The notes beneath the pieces are model-generated. The model made no database searches. It saw only the letters and a list, made by a program, of their open reading frames with translations, and was not told where the DNA came from. Below are positions 37,312 through 46,781 of a stretch of DNA of 64,000 nt, one piece after another. The number at the start of each line of letters is the position of its first letter. Position 1 is the stretch's first letter. Source of the DNA: Ottowia flava. Lineage in GTDB: Bacteria; Pseudomonadota; Gammaproteobacteria; Burkholderiales; Burkholderiaceae_C. Location of the stretch: NCBI RefSeq assembly GCF_008017535.1, contig NZ_VRUA01000017.1:1-64000 (forward strand), in the 5' to 3' direction. The translations under genes and the position numbers were made by a program.

Positions 37312-37762
37312 CCATCCACCGCGCAGCTGTTTGAAGTGAAATGTGCTGCCTGCGCGCTCTGGTCCTGCGCGGGCAGCTATTTTTTTTATAGCGTTTGCGT
37401 AGCGCACCAAATCCGTTCTTGAAGCCGCGAACGGTCGTCACCGCTCAACGTATTCGGCGTGCAGTGGCTCAACACTGCAGCGCTGCCGCGCGCCACGCCT
37501 ACCAGGCTGCGCCCCCGGCGTCCTTGATCTGCTGCAGGGTTCGCGCGTTTTTTCTATACTGCCCCCACTTGGTCTGAAAAGACGAGAGCGTGGCGGGCGG
37601 CTGACGACATACCCGCAAGCGGCTTGGCCGCGGTGGTCGTCGCAACCGTTATCACCTGCTTGCTGAGGCCTGTGCGCGTTGCGCCAGGCTGGAATAGCCA
37701 TCCTGCAACGCGCCTCTTCAGCGCCCGCTGTCGCCCGCACGTTGCTGTCAGGAGCCAAAGCA
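37312..37762. other. Intergenic region before the molybdenum hydroxylase
   Basis: 451 nt holding a degenerate family A repeat near its left end. CTATACT at 37554-37560 could be a -10 element but I see no good -35 partner. No convincing reading frame apart from the displaced Tat leader that follows. Confidence 0.5.
37336..37392 (-). repeat. Family A repeat, diverged reverse copy
   Basis: Left-end inverted repeat AGCTAT / ATAGCG around a T-run (37375-37392), with GTGCTGCCTGCGCGC on the other side. The core is replaced by a GC hairpin (GCCTGCGCG / CGCGGGC). Confidence 0.55.
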
Positions 37763-37884
37763 GTGGGTAGACATCATGTGAACCGGCGCAGTTTTCTGAA
37801 GACCGCCGCCGCGCTGGGCGTCATCGCCAGCATGCGTCCGATGCACGACGCGCTGGCGGAATTGCTGGTCCCGCGGGCGGTCAG
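37763..37884 (+). other. Displaced Tat leader of the molybdenum hydroxylase
   Basis: GTG 37763 (AGGAG 8 nt upstream) or GTG 37778 begins a leader with a twin-arginine motif NRRSFLK and the hydrophobic stretch AAALGVIAS. It runs in frame to ALAELL near 37866. The hydroxylase body (QWISGNKLNYRRDGLAKVRG) is in another frame from at least 37885 on. One base appears to be missing around CCCGCGGGCGG (37870-37880). Confidence 0.75.
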
Positions 37885-37941
37885 GACGCCCAGTGGATCA
37901 GCGGCAACAAGCTCAACTACCGGCGTGACGGGCTGGCCAAG

Positions 37942-40566
37942 GTGCGCGGCGAGAAGGTGTTCGCCATCGACCTGCGCGCCAAGAACATGAAGGGCTGGCC
38001 CGACCGCCAGTCTTACGCCCTGACGATCCACGTGCCGCGCGCCGACCGCATCTACGAAGGTCTGGACCTGGCCGCGCTGGGCCCCGAGTTCCAGCCCGAC
38101 GTGCTGATCGACGCCGAATCCATTGCCGCCGACGGCGTCGGCATGCCCGAACCCAGTTTCTATGGCGACTTCTTCGTCAAGAAGGGCCAGGTGCCTCCCA
38201 TGCTCGGCCATCCGGTGGCATTGGCCATCTGGCACGACTACGAGAAGTTTCGCGTTGCCAACCAGCGCCTGCGCTTCAACGACGCCATCTTCCGCTTCGG
38301 CGCGGCCGCCCAGCAACCGGCGCGCGCGCCCTACGTGGCGGCGCGCTTTCTGCGCATCCAGGGGCAGGACGCCTACGGCGAAGACCAGGTCTCGCCGATG
38401 AAGAACACCACCGTGTGGCCCAAGGTGGACGAACAAGGCGTGCACTGGCCGGACGCCAGCGACCCGGCCTTTGGTGAACTGATGGCCGCATCCGCGCGCA
38501 TCCAGGCGGAGATGAAGCAACCCAAGGAAGGTGTGCGCACCTTTGCGCGCAAGTACCGCAGCCAGTCCATCGACCACGTGGCGATGGAGATGGACAACGG
38601 CCTGGCCTGGTACGACACCGCCACCAGCACCCTGCACATGGTGGGCGCCACGCAGGCGCCCTACAGCACGGCAGAACACGTCATGCACATGGTCAAGGCC
38701 AGCAAGCTGCCGCTGGAGCGCCTGGATTACATCAGCGCCTACACCGTGGGCTACGGGCAGAAGGAGCACCATCCTTTCCCCTTCTACTGCGCGCTGGCTG
38801 CGCTGTACGCGCAGGGCCGGCCGGTGCGGCTGGCGCTGGACCGCTGGAAGCACTTCCAGTTCGCGCTCAAGCGCCACCCGTTCGACGTCGACACGGCGAT
38901 CTCGGTCGACAAGGACGGCAAGTTCCAGGGCCTGACCTGCCACATGCTGGGCGACGGCGGCGGAGTGATGAACTTCAGCCCATCGGTCGGCACGGTGGCG
39001 GTGACGGCGGCGCAGTCGATCTACTACTTCCCGCAAAGCGACCTCAGCACGCAGGTCAACCCGTCCGTCGGCGTCACGTCGGGCTCGATGCGCGGCTACG
39101 GCACCGTGCAGTCGATGGCCTACACCGAAATGCTGGTGGACGAGATCGCGCACGAGCTGAAGCTGGACGCCATCGAGCTGCGCCAGCGCAACGCGATGCG
39201 CAGCGGCATGAAGAACACGCAGGGCGCTTCGCCGGCCGGCGCGATGCGGATCGGCGAAATCCTGGCGCTGGCCGCGAAGGAGCCGCTGTGGACCGAACGC
39301 ACCAAACGCAAGACCGACTATGAGGCCGCCCATCCTGGCATGCGCTACGGCGTGGGCTTTGGCGCGGTGCAAAAGGACTTTGGCACCGGCGCCGAAGCCT
39401 GCATCGCGCAGCTGGAGATCACGCCCGAAGGTCGCATCAAGATGCGCCACATTGCTACCGAGATCGGCACCGGCAGCACCACCTCGCAGCTGATCGCGGT
39501 CGAACCCTTCCTGGGCCGCCCCGCAGACGAGGTGGAATTTGCCATCAACCAGTGGGACACGATGCCGCTGGAGACCTCGGACGAGCCCTATACCACGCCG
39601 CAGCACAAGGAAGACGAGCTGGCGCGCAACCCGCACTGGGTACCGCGCATGGTGTCGCCCGTGTCCGCGTCGAATTCGGCTTACTACTTCCGGCACGCCA
39701 CGCAGCAGGCGGCGCAACTGCTGCTGAAGCTGTCGATGTGGCCGGCCGCCCAGTCGATCTGGGGGGGCGCCTCCGGTGGTGGGCAGCTGCTGCCCGGCAC
39801 CGTCAGCGCCGACCAGCTGGAATGGCGCAACCGCATGCTGGTCGCCGGCGAGATGGAACCGCTGAGCCTGGAACGCCTGGCGGCGCGCGCGCACGAGTTG
39901 GGCGGCGTCACCGGCGTCTGCGTGCACACCTTCAACCGCTGGGCCTGGGCCAAGGCGGACTTCACCGTGGACGGCACGCCGTTACAGGCCTGGATCGACG
40001 CCCTCTCCGTGCAGTACGGCCAGGGCGCCAGCGAGGCGAAGAAGGCCGCAATGACCAGCGGCGGCTACGCCTTCATCCCGCGCGACAAGGTGGCCTACCC
40101 GCCGGTGCAGCGCAACAACGCGGGCACCGTGTACTACGCGCCTTGCGCCACGATGGTGGAGCTGTCGGTGAACGGCGCGGGCGTGGTCAAGATCCTGTCG
40201 CACAAGACCTGGCTCGAATGCGGCACCCAGATCGTTCCGGAACTGGTGTCCGGGCAGATTCAGGGCGGCGTCGCCATGGGCGTCGGCCACGCGCTGTACG
40301 AAGATCTGCCGACCGACGCCAGCGGCCCCGGCAACGGCCAATGGGGCCTGAGCCGCTACCACGTGCCACGCGCCAGCGAGGTGGCGGTGTGGACGGCGCA
40401 AGGCCATGTGCTGCCGCCCTTGTCCGGCAACGACCCGCCCAAGGGCATGGCCGAGGTGGTGATGATTCCGGTGGTGGCCGCCTGCGTCAACGCCGTGGCC
40501 CACGCGACCGGCAAGCGCTTTTACGCCACCCCGTTGACCGCCGAGAAAATCAAGGAAGCCCGCTGA
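37942..40566 (+). CDS. Xanthine dehydrogenase-family molybdopterin subunit
   Basis: 874 residues from the first start codon in this frame (GTG 37942), but homology-like sequence continues upstream to about 37861. The true gene product should include the out-of-frame Tat leader (37763). Molybdenum-hydroxylase features are the repeated domain layout, GSMRGYGTVQS, ATEIGTGSTTSQ and the Glu-bearing PKGMAEV near the C-terminus. With the 2Fe-2S protein and cytochrome c it resembles periplasmic IorB/aldehyde-oxidoreductase-type complexes hydroxylating aldehydes or N-heterocycles. As written the gene is frameshifted, and the complex may not be exported. Substrate unknown. Confidence 0.85.
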   Translation: MRGEKVFAIDLRAKNMKGWPDRQSYALTIHVPRADRIYEGLDLAALGPEFQPDVLIDAESIAADGVGMPEPSFYGDFFVKKGQVPPMLGHPVALAIWHDYEKFRVANQRLRFNDAIFRFGAAAQQPARAPYVAARFLRIQGQDAYGEDQVSPMKNTTVWPKVDEQGVHWPDASDPAFGELMAASARIQAEMKQPKEGVRTFARKYRSQSIDHVAMEMDNGLAWYDTATSTLHMVGATQAPYSTAEHVMHMVKASKLPLERLDYISAYTVGYGQKEHHPFPFYCALAALYAQGRPVRLALDRWKHFQFALKRHPFDVDTAISVDKDGKFQGLTCHMLGDGGGVMNFSPSVGTVAVTAAQSIYYFPQSDLSTQVNPSVGVTSGSMRGYGTVQSMAYTEMLVDEIAHELKLDAIELRQRNAMRSGMKNTQGASPAGAMRIGEILALAAKEPLWTERTKRKTDYEAAHPGMRYGVGFGAVQKDFGTGAEACIAQLEITPEGRIKMRHIATEIGTGSTTSQLIAVEPFLGRPADEVEFAINQWDTMPLETSDEPYTTPQHKEDELARNPHWVPRMVSPVSASNSAYYFRHATQQAAQLLLKLSMWPAAQSIWGGASGGGQLLPGTVSADQLEWRNRMLVAGEMEPLSLERLAARAHELGGVTGVCVHTFNRWAWAKADFTVDGTPLQAWIDALSVQYGQGASEAKKAAMTSGGYAFIPRDKVAYPPVQRNNAGTVYYAPCATMVELSVNGAGVVKILSHKTWLECGTQIVPELVSGQIQGGVAMGVGHALYEDLPTDASGPGNGQWGLSRYHVPRASEVAVWTAQGHVLPPLSGNDPPKGMAEVVMIPVVAACVNAVAHATGKRFYATPLTAEKIKEAR

Positions 40567-41135
40567 TGTCCGACCGAATCCAATTCTCGGCCACGATCAA
40601 CCGCAAGCCCGTGGGACCGATCGACCTGCCAAAGGACTTGATGATGATCGAGTTCCTGCAGGAATACGCCGGCCTGAACGGCACGCGGCTCGGCTGCGGC
40701 CAGGGCGTGTGCCGTGCCTGCACCATCATCGTCGACGATCCGCAAAAAGGCGCGACCACGGTGCCGGCGTGCATCACCGGCGTGGCGTGGCTGAACGGCA
40801 AGACCATCCGCACCGTGGAAGGCATCGCCACGGTGGACGACAAGGGCGTCGTCAAGCCCTCGGCCGTGCAACAGGCCTTTCTCACGCACTTCGCGTTTCA
40901 GTGCGGCTACTGCACGCCGGGCTTCGTCAACTCCGCCACGGCCCTGGTCGAACGGCTGGCGAAGAACCCCGTGCCGGCCGACGATGTCGAGAAGGTGATC
41001 GAACAGCAGCTGGAGCCCCATATCTGCCGCTGCACCGGCTACGTGCGCTACTACGCCGCCGTGCGCGACGTCATCCTTGGCACCCCTGGCCTCACCACCG
41101 GACAACGCACGAATAAGGTGGAACAACATGGCTAA
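40566..41135 (+). CDS. 2Fe-2S subunit of molybdenum hydroxylase
   Basis: 189-residue small subunit. The plant-ferredoxin-type cluster ligands are C44, C49, C52 and C69; the second, helical cluster domain has C113, C116 and C154, C156 (QCGYC and ICRC). It transfers electrons from the molybdenum centre. Its ATG overlaps the large-subunit stop (TGATG), and it ends inside the start of the cytochrome gene, so the three are coupled. No Tat leader, so it would be co-exported with the large subunit. Confidence 0.93.
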   Translation: MSDRIQFSATINRKPVGPIDLPKDLMMIEFLQEYAGLNGTRLGCGQGVCRACTIIVDDPQKGATTVPACITGVAWLNGKTIRTVEGIATVDDKGVVKPSAVQQAFLTHFAFQCGYCTPGFVNSATALVERLAKNPVPADDVEKVIEQQLEPHICRCTGYVRYYAAVRDVILGTPGLTTGQRTNKVEQHG

Positions 41136-42417
41136 GCGCAAATGGCTTCGCGGCCTGGCCCTCCTGCTGCTCGTTGCGCTGCTCGTGGTCGGCGGTATGT
41201 ACCTGTACGGCAGCTCCTCCGGCACCGTGCCCCCGGCCACGGTGGACTTCGCCAAGCTCAGCCCCGAGCAGGAAAAAACGCTGTACGCGCGCGGTGAGCA
41301 GGTCTTTCGCGCCGGCGACTGCGCCGCCTGCCACAGCTCGCCCCAGACGGGCGCCGAGCTGGCTGGCGGCGTGCCCATGGTCACACCGATGGGCACGCTG
41401 TACGGCACCAACATCTCACCGTCCAAGCAACACGGCATCGGCAACTGGACGGCGGACGACCTGTACCGCGCCATCGCCAGCGGTGTCGCGCCGAGCCGCA
41501 AGCTGCTGTACCCCGCCATGCCCTACACCAGCTACCACCAGGTGACCCGTGGCGACGTCGACGCGCTGTGGGTGTGGCTGATGAAGCAGCCGGCCGTCGA
41601 GGTGGCCAACCGCGCCAACGCGATGCAGTTTCCGTTCGACGTGCGCCCGGCCGTCGCGCTGTGGAACGCGGTCGAGCGCCCCGCTGCCAAGCCGTTTGAT
41701 GCATCAACCGACGCGCTGTCGCGCGGGAAGTACCTGGTCGACGTGATGGGCCACTGCGCCGAATGCCACAGCCCGCGCACGCTGACCTTTGCACTGGACA
41801 AGTCCCGGTACCTGGAGGGCAGCATCATCGAAGGCGCCTACGCGCCCGCCATCACGCCGGCGGCGCTTTCGGGCCGCGGCTGGACGCGCGACGACCTGGT
41901 GCGCTTCTTCCGCACCGGCCTGTCGCCCCAGGGCGTGATGACCTTCCGCATGGCGTCCGTGCTCGACCATTCCACCTCGCACATGCCCGAAGAGGACCTG
42001 CGCGCCATGGCCGCCTACCTGACGCAAGACCAGGCCATGCCCGGACCCAAGCCAAAGGCGCCGCAAGGCGAGGTGAATGTGAAGGGCGAGGCCATCTACG
42101 TCGGCCTTTGCGCGGGCTGCCACGGCGTGCAAGGCCAGGGACAGCCGCAAAGCTCGGTGCCATTGAACACCAACACCACGGCCATGTTCCCCACCCCGAT
42201 CAACCTGATCCGCGTCACCCGCGAAGGCCTGCAAGAGCGCGACCTGCCGCACGGCGGCCGCATGCAAAGCATGCCCGGCTTTGCCGACAAACTGAGCGAT
42301 CAGGACATGGCCGACCTGGTGAACTACCTGCGCCAGACCTGGGGCGGCCAACCCGGCGACGTGACGCCCGCGCAGGTGGCGGACCTGGTCAAGACGATCG
42401 AACACGGCGACCAGTAA
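41128..42417 (+). CDS. Tri-haem cytochrome c subunit
   Basis: 429 residues from ATG 41128. One N-terminal membrane anchor (LALLLLVALLVVGGMYLYG) and three CxxCH haem sites (C65-H69, C210-H214, C328-H332) match the cytochrome subunit of alcohol/aldehyde dehydrogenases and of Tat-exported molybdenum hydroxylases. It would pass electrons from the periplasmic enzyme to the respiratory chain. It overlaps the 2Fe-2S gene by 8 nt. Confidence 0.92.
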   Translation: MAKRKWLRGLALLLLVALLVVGGMYLYGSSSGTVPPATVDFAKLSPEQEKTLYARGEQVFRAGDCAACHSSPQTGAELAGGVPMVTPMGTLYGTNISPSKQHGIGNWTADDLYRAIASGVAPSRKLLYPAMPYTSYHQVTRGDVDALWVWLMKQPAVEVANRANAMQFPFDVRPAVALWNAVERPAAKPFDASTDALSRGKYLVDVMGHCAECHSPRTLTFALDKSRYLEGSIIEGAYAPAITPAALSGRGWTRDDLVRFFRTGLSPQGVMTFRMASVLDHSTSHMPEEDLRAMAAYLTQDQAMPGPKPKAPQGEVNVKGEAIYVGLCAGCHGVQGQGQPQSSVPLNTNTTAMFPTPINLIRVTREGLQERDLPHGGRMQSMPGFADKLSDQDMADLVNYLRQTWGGQPGDVTPAQVADLVKTIEHGDQ

Positions 42418-42729
42418 TGTCGTGATCACGGCCGACGCGCTTGCATCCACCTGGGGGTGCCGATCCCGCACCTCCAGGTTGGTTGGCGGTGTCGACGCAG
42501 CCTTTGAAAATGGTGTGATCCGTCATGAAAACGCCGATCGCCCCTACGAACATTTGCGCAAACAGCTATTGTTTCAATAGTGACTCCGCCTCAGAGCCGA
42601 CCGCTTCTTGCGATGGCGCCACGAACGTCTGCCAGCGCGTCGGGCGCTGCCACGGCTGCTTTTGAAAAGCGTATGGAGCGTTCTGGCAGGACACCGCCCC
42701 GCTCCCGTTGGCGATCCCCCCAAGAGCGC
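42418..42729. other. Intergenic region after the hydroxylase operon
   Basis: 312 nt between the convergent cytochrome gene and the small 42,730 gene. It holds one family A repeat (42,525-42,582). The rest shows no convincing gene or terminator. Confidence 0.5.
42525..42582 (-). repeat. Family A dispersed repeat, reverse copy
   Basis: GAAAACGCCGATCG, CCCCTACGAACATTTGCGCA, AACAGCTATTGTTTCAATAG. The right inverted repeat GCTATTGTTTCAATAG is well kept. Confidence 0.8.
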
Positions 42730-43068
42730 CTATGCGGCGCTGTCCGCGTGATCGTCGAACACTGACCACCCCAGAAAATCAGCAATCCGCCCAGCCAGCG
42801 ATTCGTACCAAAGCGCATTCTCCGTGTCCGAGCACACCAGTTCCACCACATTGACACGCGTCAGCGCCTCTTCGTTGGAAGCATAGCCACCGGTCGCGTC
42901 ACATGACGCCAGGATCACGCAGACCCAGGGTTGTCCTTCGGTCGACGCAAAGTGCGCTGGCGCGGTCTGGCGAAGCTCCGGCAAGGCGGCGAGAAACGCC
43001 ACCAGTGGCGCCGCCGGGGCGTGGTGTGAATAGTCAGGCGCTCCACGCAGGGTCAGGTACCAAGTCAC
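42730..43068 (-). CDS. Small hypothetical protein
   Basis: 112 residues from GTG 43068, which has GAGG upstream; the frame also opens at 43125. It has YLTLRGAPDYS, an Ala/Leu-rich helix (PLVAFLAALPELRQ), EGQPWVCVILASCD and NVVELVCSDTENALWYESLAGRIADFL. The compact alpha/beta character resembles small orphan proteins found beside toxin-immunity or unknown loci, but I do not recognise it. No partner gene is adjacent. Confidence 0.65.
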   Translation of the reverse strand: MTWYLTLRGAPDYSHHAPAAPLVAFLAALPELRQTAPAHFASTEGQPWVCVILASCDATGGYASNEEALTRVNVVELVCSDTENALWYESLAGRIADFLGWSVFDDHADSAA

Positions 43069-43138
43069 GCGAGCCTCATCGACGCGATGACGAGCACGAG
43101 CCACGAAAGCACAGCCCCATCGCACTCCCTCATCACAA

Positions 43139-43175
43139 TAAAAAAGCCGCGCAGCCCTAGAGGGACTTGCGCGGC
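43139..43175 (-). terminator. Terminator of the aceEF-lpdA operon, built from a repeat
   Basis: On the minus strand GCCGCGCA (43175-43168) pairs with TGCGCGGC (43153-43146), followed by TTTTTT. The stem is made of a family A repeat core. It ends the pyruvate dehydrogenase transcript. Confidence 0.9.
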
Positions 43176-43195
43176 CAGCTAGCTATTCAATAGCA
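43146..43195 (-). repeat. Family A repeat acting as a terminator
   Basis: Reverse copy with AGCTAGCTATTCAATAGC end touching the lpdA stop codon and a palindromic core (GCCGCGC, CCCTAGAGGG, GCGCGGC). Confidence 0.8.
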
Positions 43196-45061
43196 TTACT
43201 TCTTCTGCGGCGGCAAATCCGTGCAACTGCCGTGCGCCACTTCCGCGGCCATGCCGATGCTTTCGCCCAGCGTAGGGTGCGGGTGGATGGTCTTGCCGAT
43301 GTCGACCGCGTCGGCGCCCATCTCGATGGCCAGGGCGATCTCGCCGATCATGTCGCCGGCGTGGGTGCCGACGATGCCACCGCCCAGGATCTTGCCGTGG
43401 CCGTGCGCTTCAGGGCTGTCGTCGAACAGCAGCTTCGTGAAGCCCTCGTCGCGCCCGTTGGCGATGGCGCGGCCGGACGCGCTCCAGGGGAACAAGCCCT
43501 TCTTGACCTTGATGCCCTGCGCCTTGGCCTGATCTTCGGTCAGGCCGACCCAGGCCACTTCGGGGTCGGTGTAGGCCACGCTCGGGATCACGCGCGCGTT
43601 GAAGGCGCTACGCGCCAGCGCTTCGTCGCCCTTCTGCTCACCCGCGATGACTTCCGCGGCGACGTGCGCTTCGTGCACCGCCTTGTGCGCCAGCATCGGT
43701 TGGCCGACGATGTCGCCGATGGCGAAGATGTGCGGCACGTTGGTGCGCATCTGGATGTCGACGTCGATGAAGCCGCGGTCGGTGACGGCGACACCGGCCT
43801 TGTCGGCGCCGATCTTCTTGCCGTTGGGGCTGCGGCCAACGGCCTGCAGGACCAGGTCGTAGGTCTGCGGCGCGGGTGCGCCCTCGCCTTCAAACGTGAC
43901 TTCAATGCCCGCGTCGGTGTCCTTGGCGCCCACCGTCTTGGTCTTGAGCATGATGTGGTCAAAGCGCGGCGCGTTCATCTTCTGCCAGACCTTGACCAGG
44001 TCGCGGTCGGCGCCCTGCATCAAGCCGTCCAGCATTTCGACCACGTCGAGGCGCGCACCCAAGGTCGAATACACCGTACCCATTTCCAGGCCGATGATGC
44101 CGCCGCCCAGCACCAGCATGCGCTTGGGCACGCTCTTGAGCGCCAACGCGCCGGTCGAATCGACCACGCGCGGGTCGTCGGGCATGAAGGGCAGGCGCAC
44201 GGCCTGGCTGCCGGCGGCGATGATGCAGTGCTTGAACTGCACGACCTTCTTCTTGCCGGTCTTTTGCTGGCCGTCGCCCGAAGTCTCTTCGACCTCCAGG
44301 TGGTGCGTTCCGGCAAAGCTGCCGTAGCCGCGCAGCACGGTCACTTTGCGCATCTTCGCCATCGCGCCCAAGCCACCGGTTAGCTTGGCGATGACCTTTT
44401 CCTTGTGGGTGCGCAGCTTGTCGATGTCGAGCTGGGGCGCGCCGCCGTAGTCAATGCCCAGCGCCGCCAGGTGGCTGACCTCGTCCATCACCGCGGCCAC
44501 GTGCAGCAGCGCCTTGGACGGGATGCAGCCCACGTTCAGGCACACGCCACCCAACGTGGCGTAGCGCTCGACCAGCACCACGTTCAGGCCCAGATCGGCC
44601 GCGCGGAACGCCGCGGAGTAGCCGCCAGGCCCGCCGCCCAGCACCAACACGTCGCAGTCCAGATCGCTCTGGCCGCTGAAGGCCACGCCGGGTGCCGCAC
44701 TGGCCTGAGGCGACGCTGAGGGCGCTGCATTTTGTGTAGCTGGCTGCGCTTGCTGGGCGGGCGCTGGGGCCGAATTTGGCTTGGAAGTTTCTGCCGGCGC
44801 CGATGCGGCCGCAGCGCCCTGCTCTGCCGCGTCGAGCGAGAGGATCACCGAGCCTTCGTTGATCTTGTCGCCGATCTTCACCTTCAGATCTTTGACGACG
44901 CCCGCGTGGCTCGACGGAATCTCCATCGACGCCTTGTCGGACTCCACGGTGATCAGCGACTGCTCGGCCGCGACGGTGTCGCCCGGCTTGACCAGCAGTT
45001 CAATGACGGCGACGTCCTTGAAGTCGCCAATGTCGGGGACCTTGATATCAATGGTGGCCAT
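43196..45061 (-). CDS. lpdA: Dihydrolipoyl dehydrogenase with lipoyl domain
   Basis: 621-residue E3. The N-terminal lipoyl domain carries lipoyl-lysine K43 in ESDKASMEI. The FAD motif is GGGPGG near 143-148, the redox disulfide is C174/C179 (GGVCLNVGC), and the C-terminal HPHPTLGE supplies the catalytic His. It reoxidises dihydrolipoyl groups of the complex, making NADH. Residues ~91-111 of the Pro/Ala linker between lipoyl and FAD domains come from an in-frame family A repeat. Last gene of the aceE-aceF-lpdA operon, ending in a repeat-derived terminator. Confidence 0.96.
   Translation of the reverse strand: MATIDIKVPDIGDFKDVAVIELLVKPGDTVAAEQSLITVESDKASMEIPSSHAGVVKDLKVKIGDKINEGSVILSLDAAEQGAAAASAPAETSKPNSAPAPAQQAQPATQNAAPSASPQASAAPGVAFSGQSDLDCDVLVLGGGPGGYSAAFRAADLGLNVVLVERYATLGGVCLNVGCIPSKALLHVAAVMDEVSHLAALGIDYGGAPQLDIDKLRTHKEKVIAKLTGGLGAMAKMRKVTVLRGYGSFAGTHHLEVEETSGDGQQKTGKKKVVQFKHCIIAAGSQAVRLPFMPDDPRVVDSTGALALKSVPKRMLVLGGGIIGLEMGTVYSTLGARLDVVEMLDGLMQGADRDLVKVWQKMNAPRFDHIMLKTKTVGAKDTDAGIEVTFEGEGAPAPQTYDLVLQAVGRSPNGKKIGADKAGVAVTDRGFIDVDIQMRTNVPHIFAIGDIVGQPMLAHKAVHEAHVAAEVIAGEQKGDEALARSAFNARVIPSVAYTDPEVAWVGLTEDQAKAQGIKVKKGLFPWSASGRAIANGRDEGFTKLLFDDSPEAHGHGKILGGGIVGTHAGDMIGEIALAIEMGADAVDIGKTIHPHPTLGESIGMAAEVAHGSCTDLPPQKK
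44728..44790 (+). repeat. Family A repeat inside lpdA linker
   Basis: Forward copy (antisense to lpdA): TGTAGCTGGCTGCGC, TGCTGGGCGGGCGCTGGGGC, CGAATTTGGCTTGGAA. It is translated as PNSAPAPAQQAQPATQ in the interdomain linker. Confidence 0.85.
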
Positions 45062-45076
45062 GGATGCGGTCTCCCC

Positions 45077-46765
45077 TCACAGCAGGATGCGGCGGTAGTC
45101 CGCCAGCACCTTGCCCAGGTAGGCGTTGAAGCGCGCCGCGGCGGCGCCGTCGATGACGCGGTGGTCGTAGCTGAGCGAGAGCGGCAGCATCAGGCGCGGC
45201 ACGAAAGCCTTGCCGTCCCATTCGGGCTTCATCGCGCTCTTGGACAGGCCGAGGATGGCCACTTCGGGGGCGTTGATGATGGGCGTGAAATGGGTGCCGC
45301 CAATGCCGCCCAGCGAGCTGATCGACATGCAGCCGCCCTGCATGTCGGCCACGCCGAGCTTGCCGTCGCGCGCCTTCTTGGCGAGTTCACCCATCTCCTG
45401 GCTGATCTGGATGATGCCTTTCTTGTCGGCGTCTTTCAGCACCGGCACCACCAGGCCGTTGGGTGTGTCCGCCGCAAAGCCGATGTTGTAGTACTGCTTG
45501 TAGACGAGCGTGTCGCCGTCCAGGCTGGTGTTGAACTCGGGGAACTTCTTCAGCGCCGCGACCACCGCCTTGATGACGAAGGCGAGCATGGTCACCTTGA
45601 CATCGCTCTTGGCCTTGGCGGCCTCGGCATTGGTCTGCACGCGGAAGGCTTCCAGGTCGGTGATGTCGGCTTCGTCGTTGTTGGTGACGTGCGGGATCAT
45701 CACCCAGTTGCGCGACAGGTTGGCGCCGCTGATCTTCTTGATGCGCGACAGCTCCTTGCGCTCGGTCGGGCCGAACTTGGCGAAGTCGACCTTCGGCCAC
45801 GGCAGCAGGTCCAGGCCCAAGCCGGAGCCACCGGCCGGTGCCTTGGCGGCCTGTGCCTTGGTCTGCACGGCGCCGGTCATCACCTGCTTGGTGAAGGCAT
45901 GCACGTCCTCGGCGGTGATACGGCCCTTGTCGCCGCTGCCTTTGACTTCTTCCAGCGGCACGCCCAGCTCGCGCGCGAACTTGCGCACGCTGGGGCTGGC
46001 GTAGGGCAGCTGGCCCGTGGGCGCGGCCGCGGGGTTGTGCACTGGCATGGACGCCGGTGCAGCCACGGCCGGTGTTGGCGCCGCGGCGGCCGGCGCAGGT
46101 GCGCTGGCGGCAGGGGCTGCAGCAGGCGCCGGGGCTGGCGATGCAGCCGCAGGCGCTTCGGCGCCCGTGCCTTCCACGATGGCCAGCAGGTCGCCGATGT
46201 TGAGCTTGTCGCCCAGCTTGACCTTCAATTCCTTCACCACGCCGGCGGCGCTGGAGGGGATTTCCATCGATGCCTTGTCGGATTCGACGGTGATCAGGCT
46301 CTGCTCCAGCTTGACGCTGTCGCCGGGCTGGACGAAGACCTCGATCACGGCGACGTCCTTGAAGTCGCCGATGTCGGGCACGCGCACCTCGATCGGGCCG
46401 CTGGCCGCCGGTGCGGCGGCCGGTGCGGGCGCAGCAGCGGGCGCAGCAGCGGGCGCAGCCGCTTCTTTTTTGGTAGCTTCTTGCGCAGGAACAGCCTGGT
46501 CTGGCGCCTGTTTTGGCTCAGATCCTTCGGCCGCTTCCAGCACCACGATCACGCTGCCTTGCTTGACCTTGTCGCCCAGCTTGACCTTGAGCTCCTTGAC
46601 CACGCCCGCGTGACTGGACGGGATTTCCATCGACGCCTTGTCGGACTCGACGGTGACCAGGCTTTGTTCGACCTTGACGGTGTCGCCGGGCTTGACCAGC
46701 ACCTCGATCACCGCCACCTCATCGAAATCGCCGATGTCGGGGACTTTGACTTCCACCATTGCCAT
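45077..46765 (-). CDS. aceF: Pyruvate dehydrogenase E2 acetyltransferase
   Basis: 562 residues with two lipoyl domains (K43 in ESDKASMEI; the second at ~118-195 with the same ESDKASMEI), a peripheral subunit-binding domain (~255-290, [15 protein letters not shown] and [13 protein letters not shown]), and the catalytic domain with [13 protein letters not shown] near the C-terminus. It passes acetyl groups to CoA. The linker after the first lipoyl domain (~82-101) is a translated family A repeat. It lies between aceE (16-nt gap) and lpdA (15-nt gap). Confidence 0.96.
   Translation of the reverse strand: MAMVEVKVPDIGDFDEVAVIEVLVKPGDTVKVEQSLVTVESDKASMEIPSSHAGVVKELKVKLGDKVKQGSVIVVLEAAEGSEPKQAPDQAVPAQEATKKEAAAPAAAPAAAPAPAAAPAASGPIEVRVPDIGDFKDVAVIEVFVQPGDSVKLEQSLITVESDKASMEIPSSAAGVVKELKVKLGDKLNIGDLLAIVEGTGAEAPAAASPAPAPAAAPAASAPAPAAAAPTPAVAAPASMPVHNPAAAPTGQLPYASPSVRKFARELGVPLEEVKGSGDKGRITAEDVHAFTKQVMTGAVQTKAQAAKAPAGGSGLGLDLLPWPKVDFAKFGPTERKELSRIKKISGANLSRNWVMIPHVTNNDEADITDLEAFRVQTNAEAAKAKSDVKVTMLAFVIKAVVAALKKFPEFNTSLDGDTLVYKQYYNIGFAADTPNGLVVPVLKDADKKGIIQISQEMGELAKKARDGKLGVADMQGGCMSISSLGGIGGTHFTPIINAPEVAILGLSKSAMKPEWDGKAFVPRLMLPLSLSYDHRVIDGAAAARFNAYLGKVLADYRRILL
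46465..46522 (+). repeat. Family A repeat inside aceF linker
   Basis: Forward copy (antisense to aceF): TTTTTTGGTAGCTTC, TTGCGCAGGAACAGCCTGG, CTGGCGCCTGTTTTGGCT. It is translated as [16 protein letters not shown] in the linker after lipoyl domain 1. Confidence 0.85.
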
Positions 46766-46781
46766 GCTCGTCTCCTCCGGG

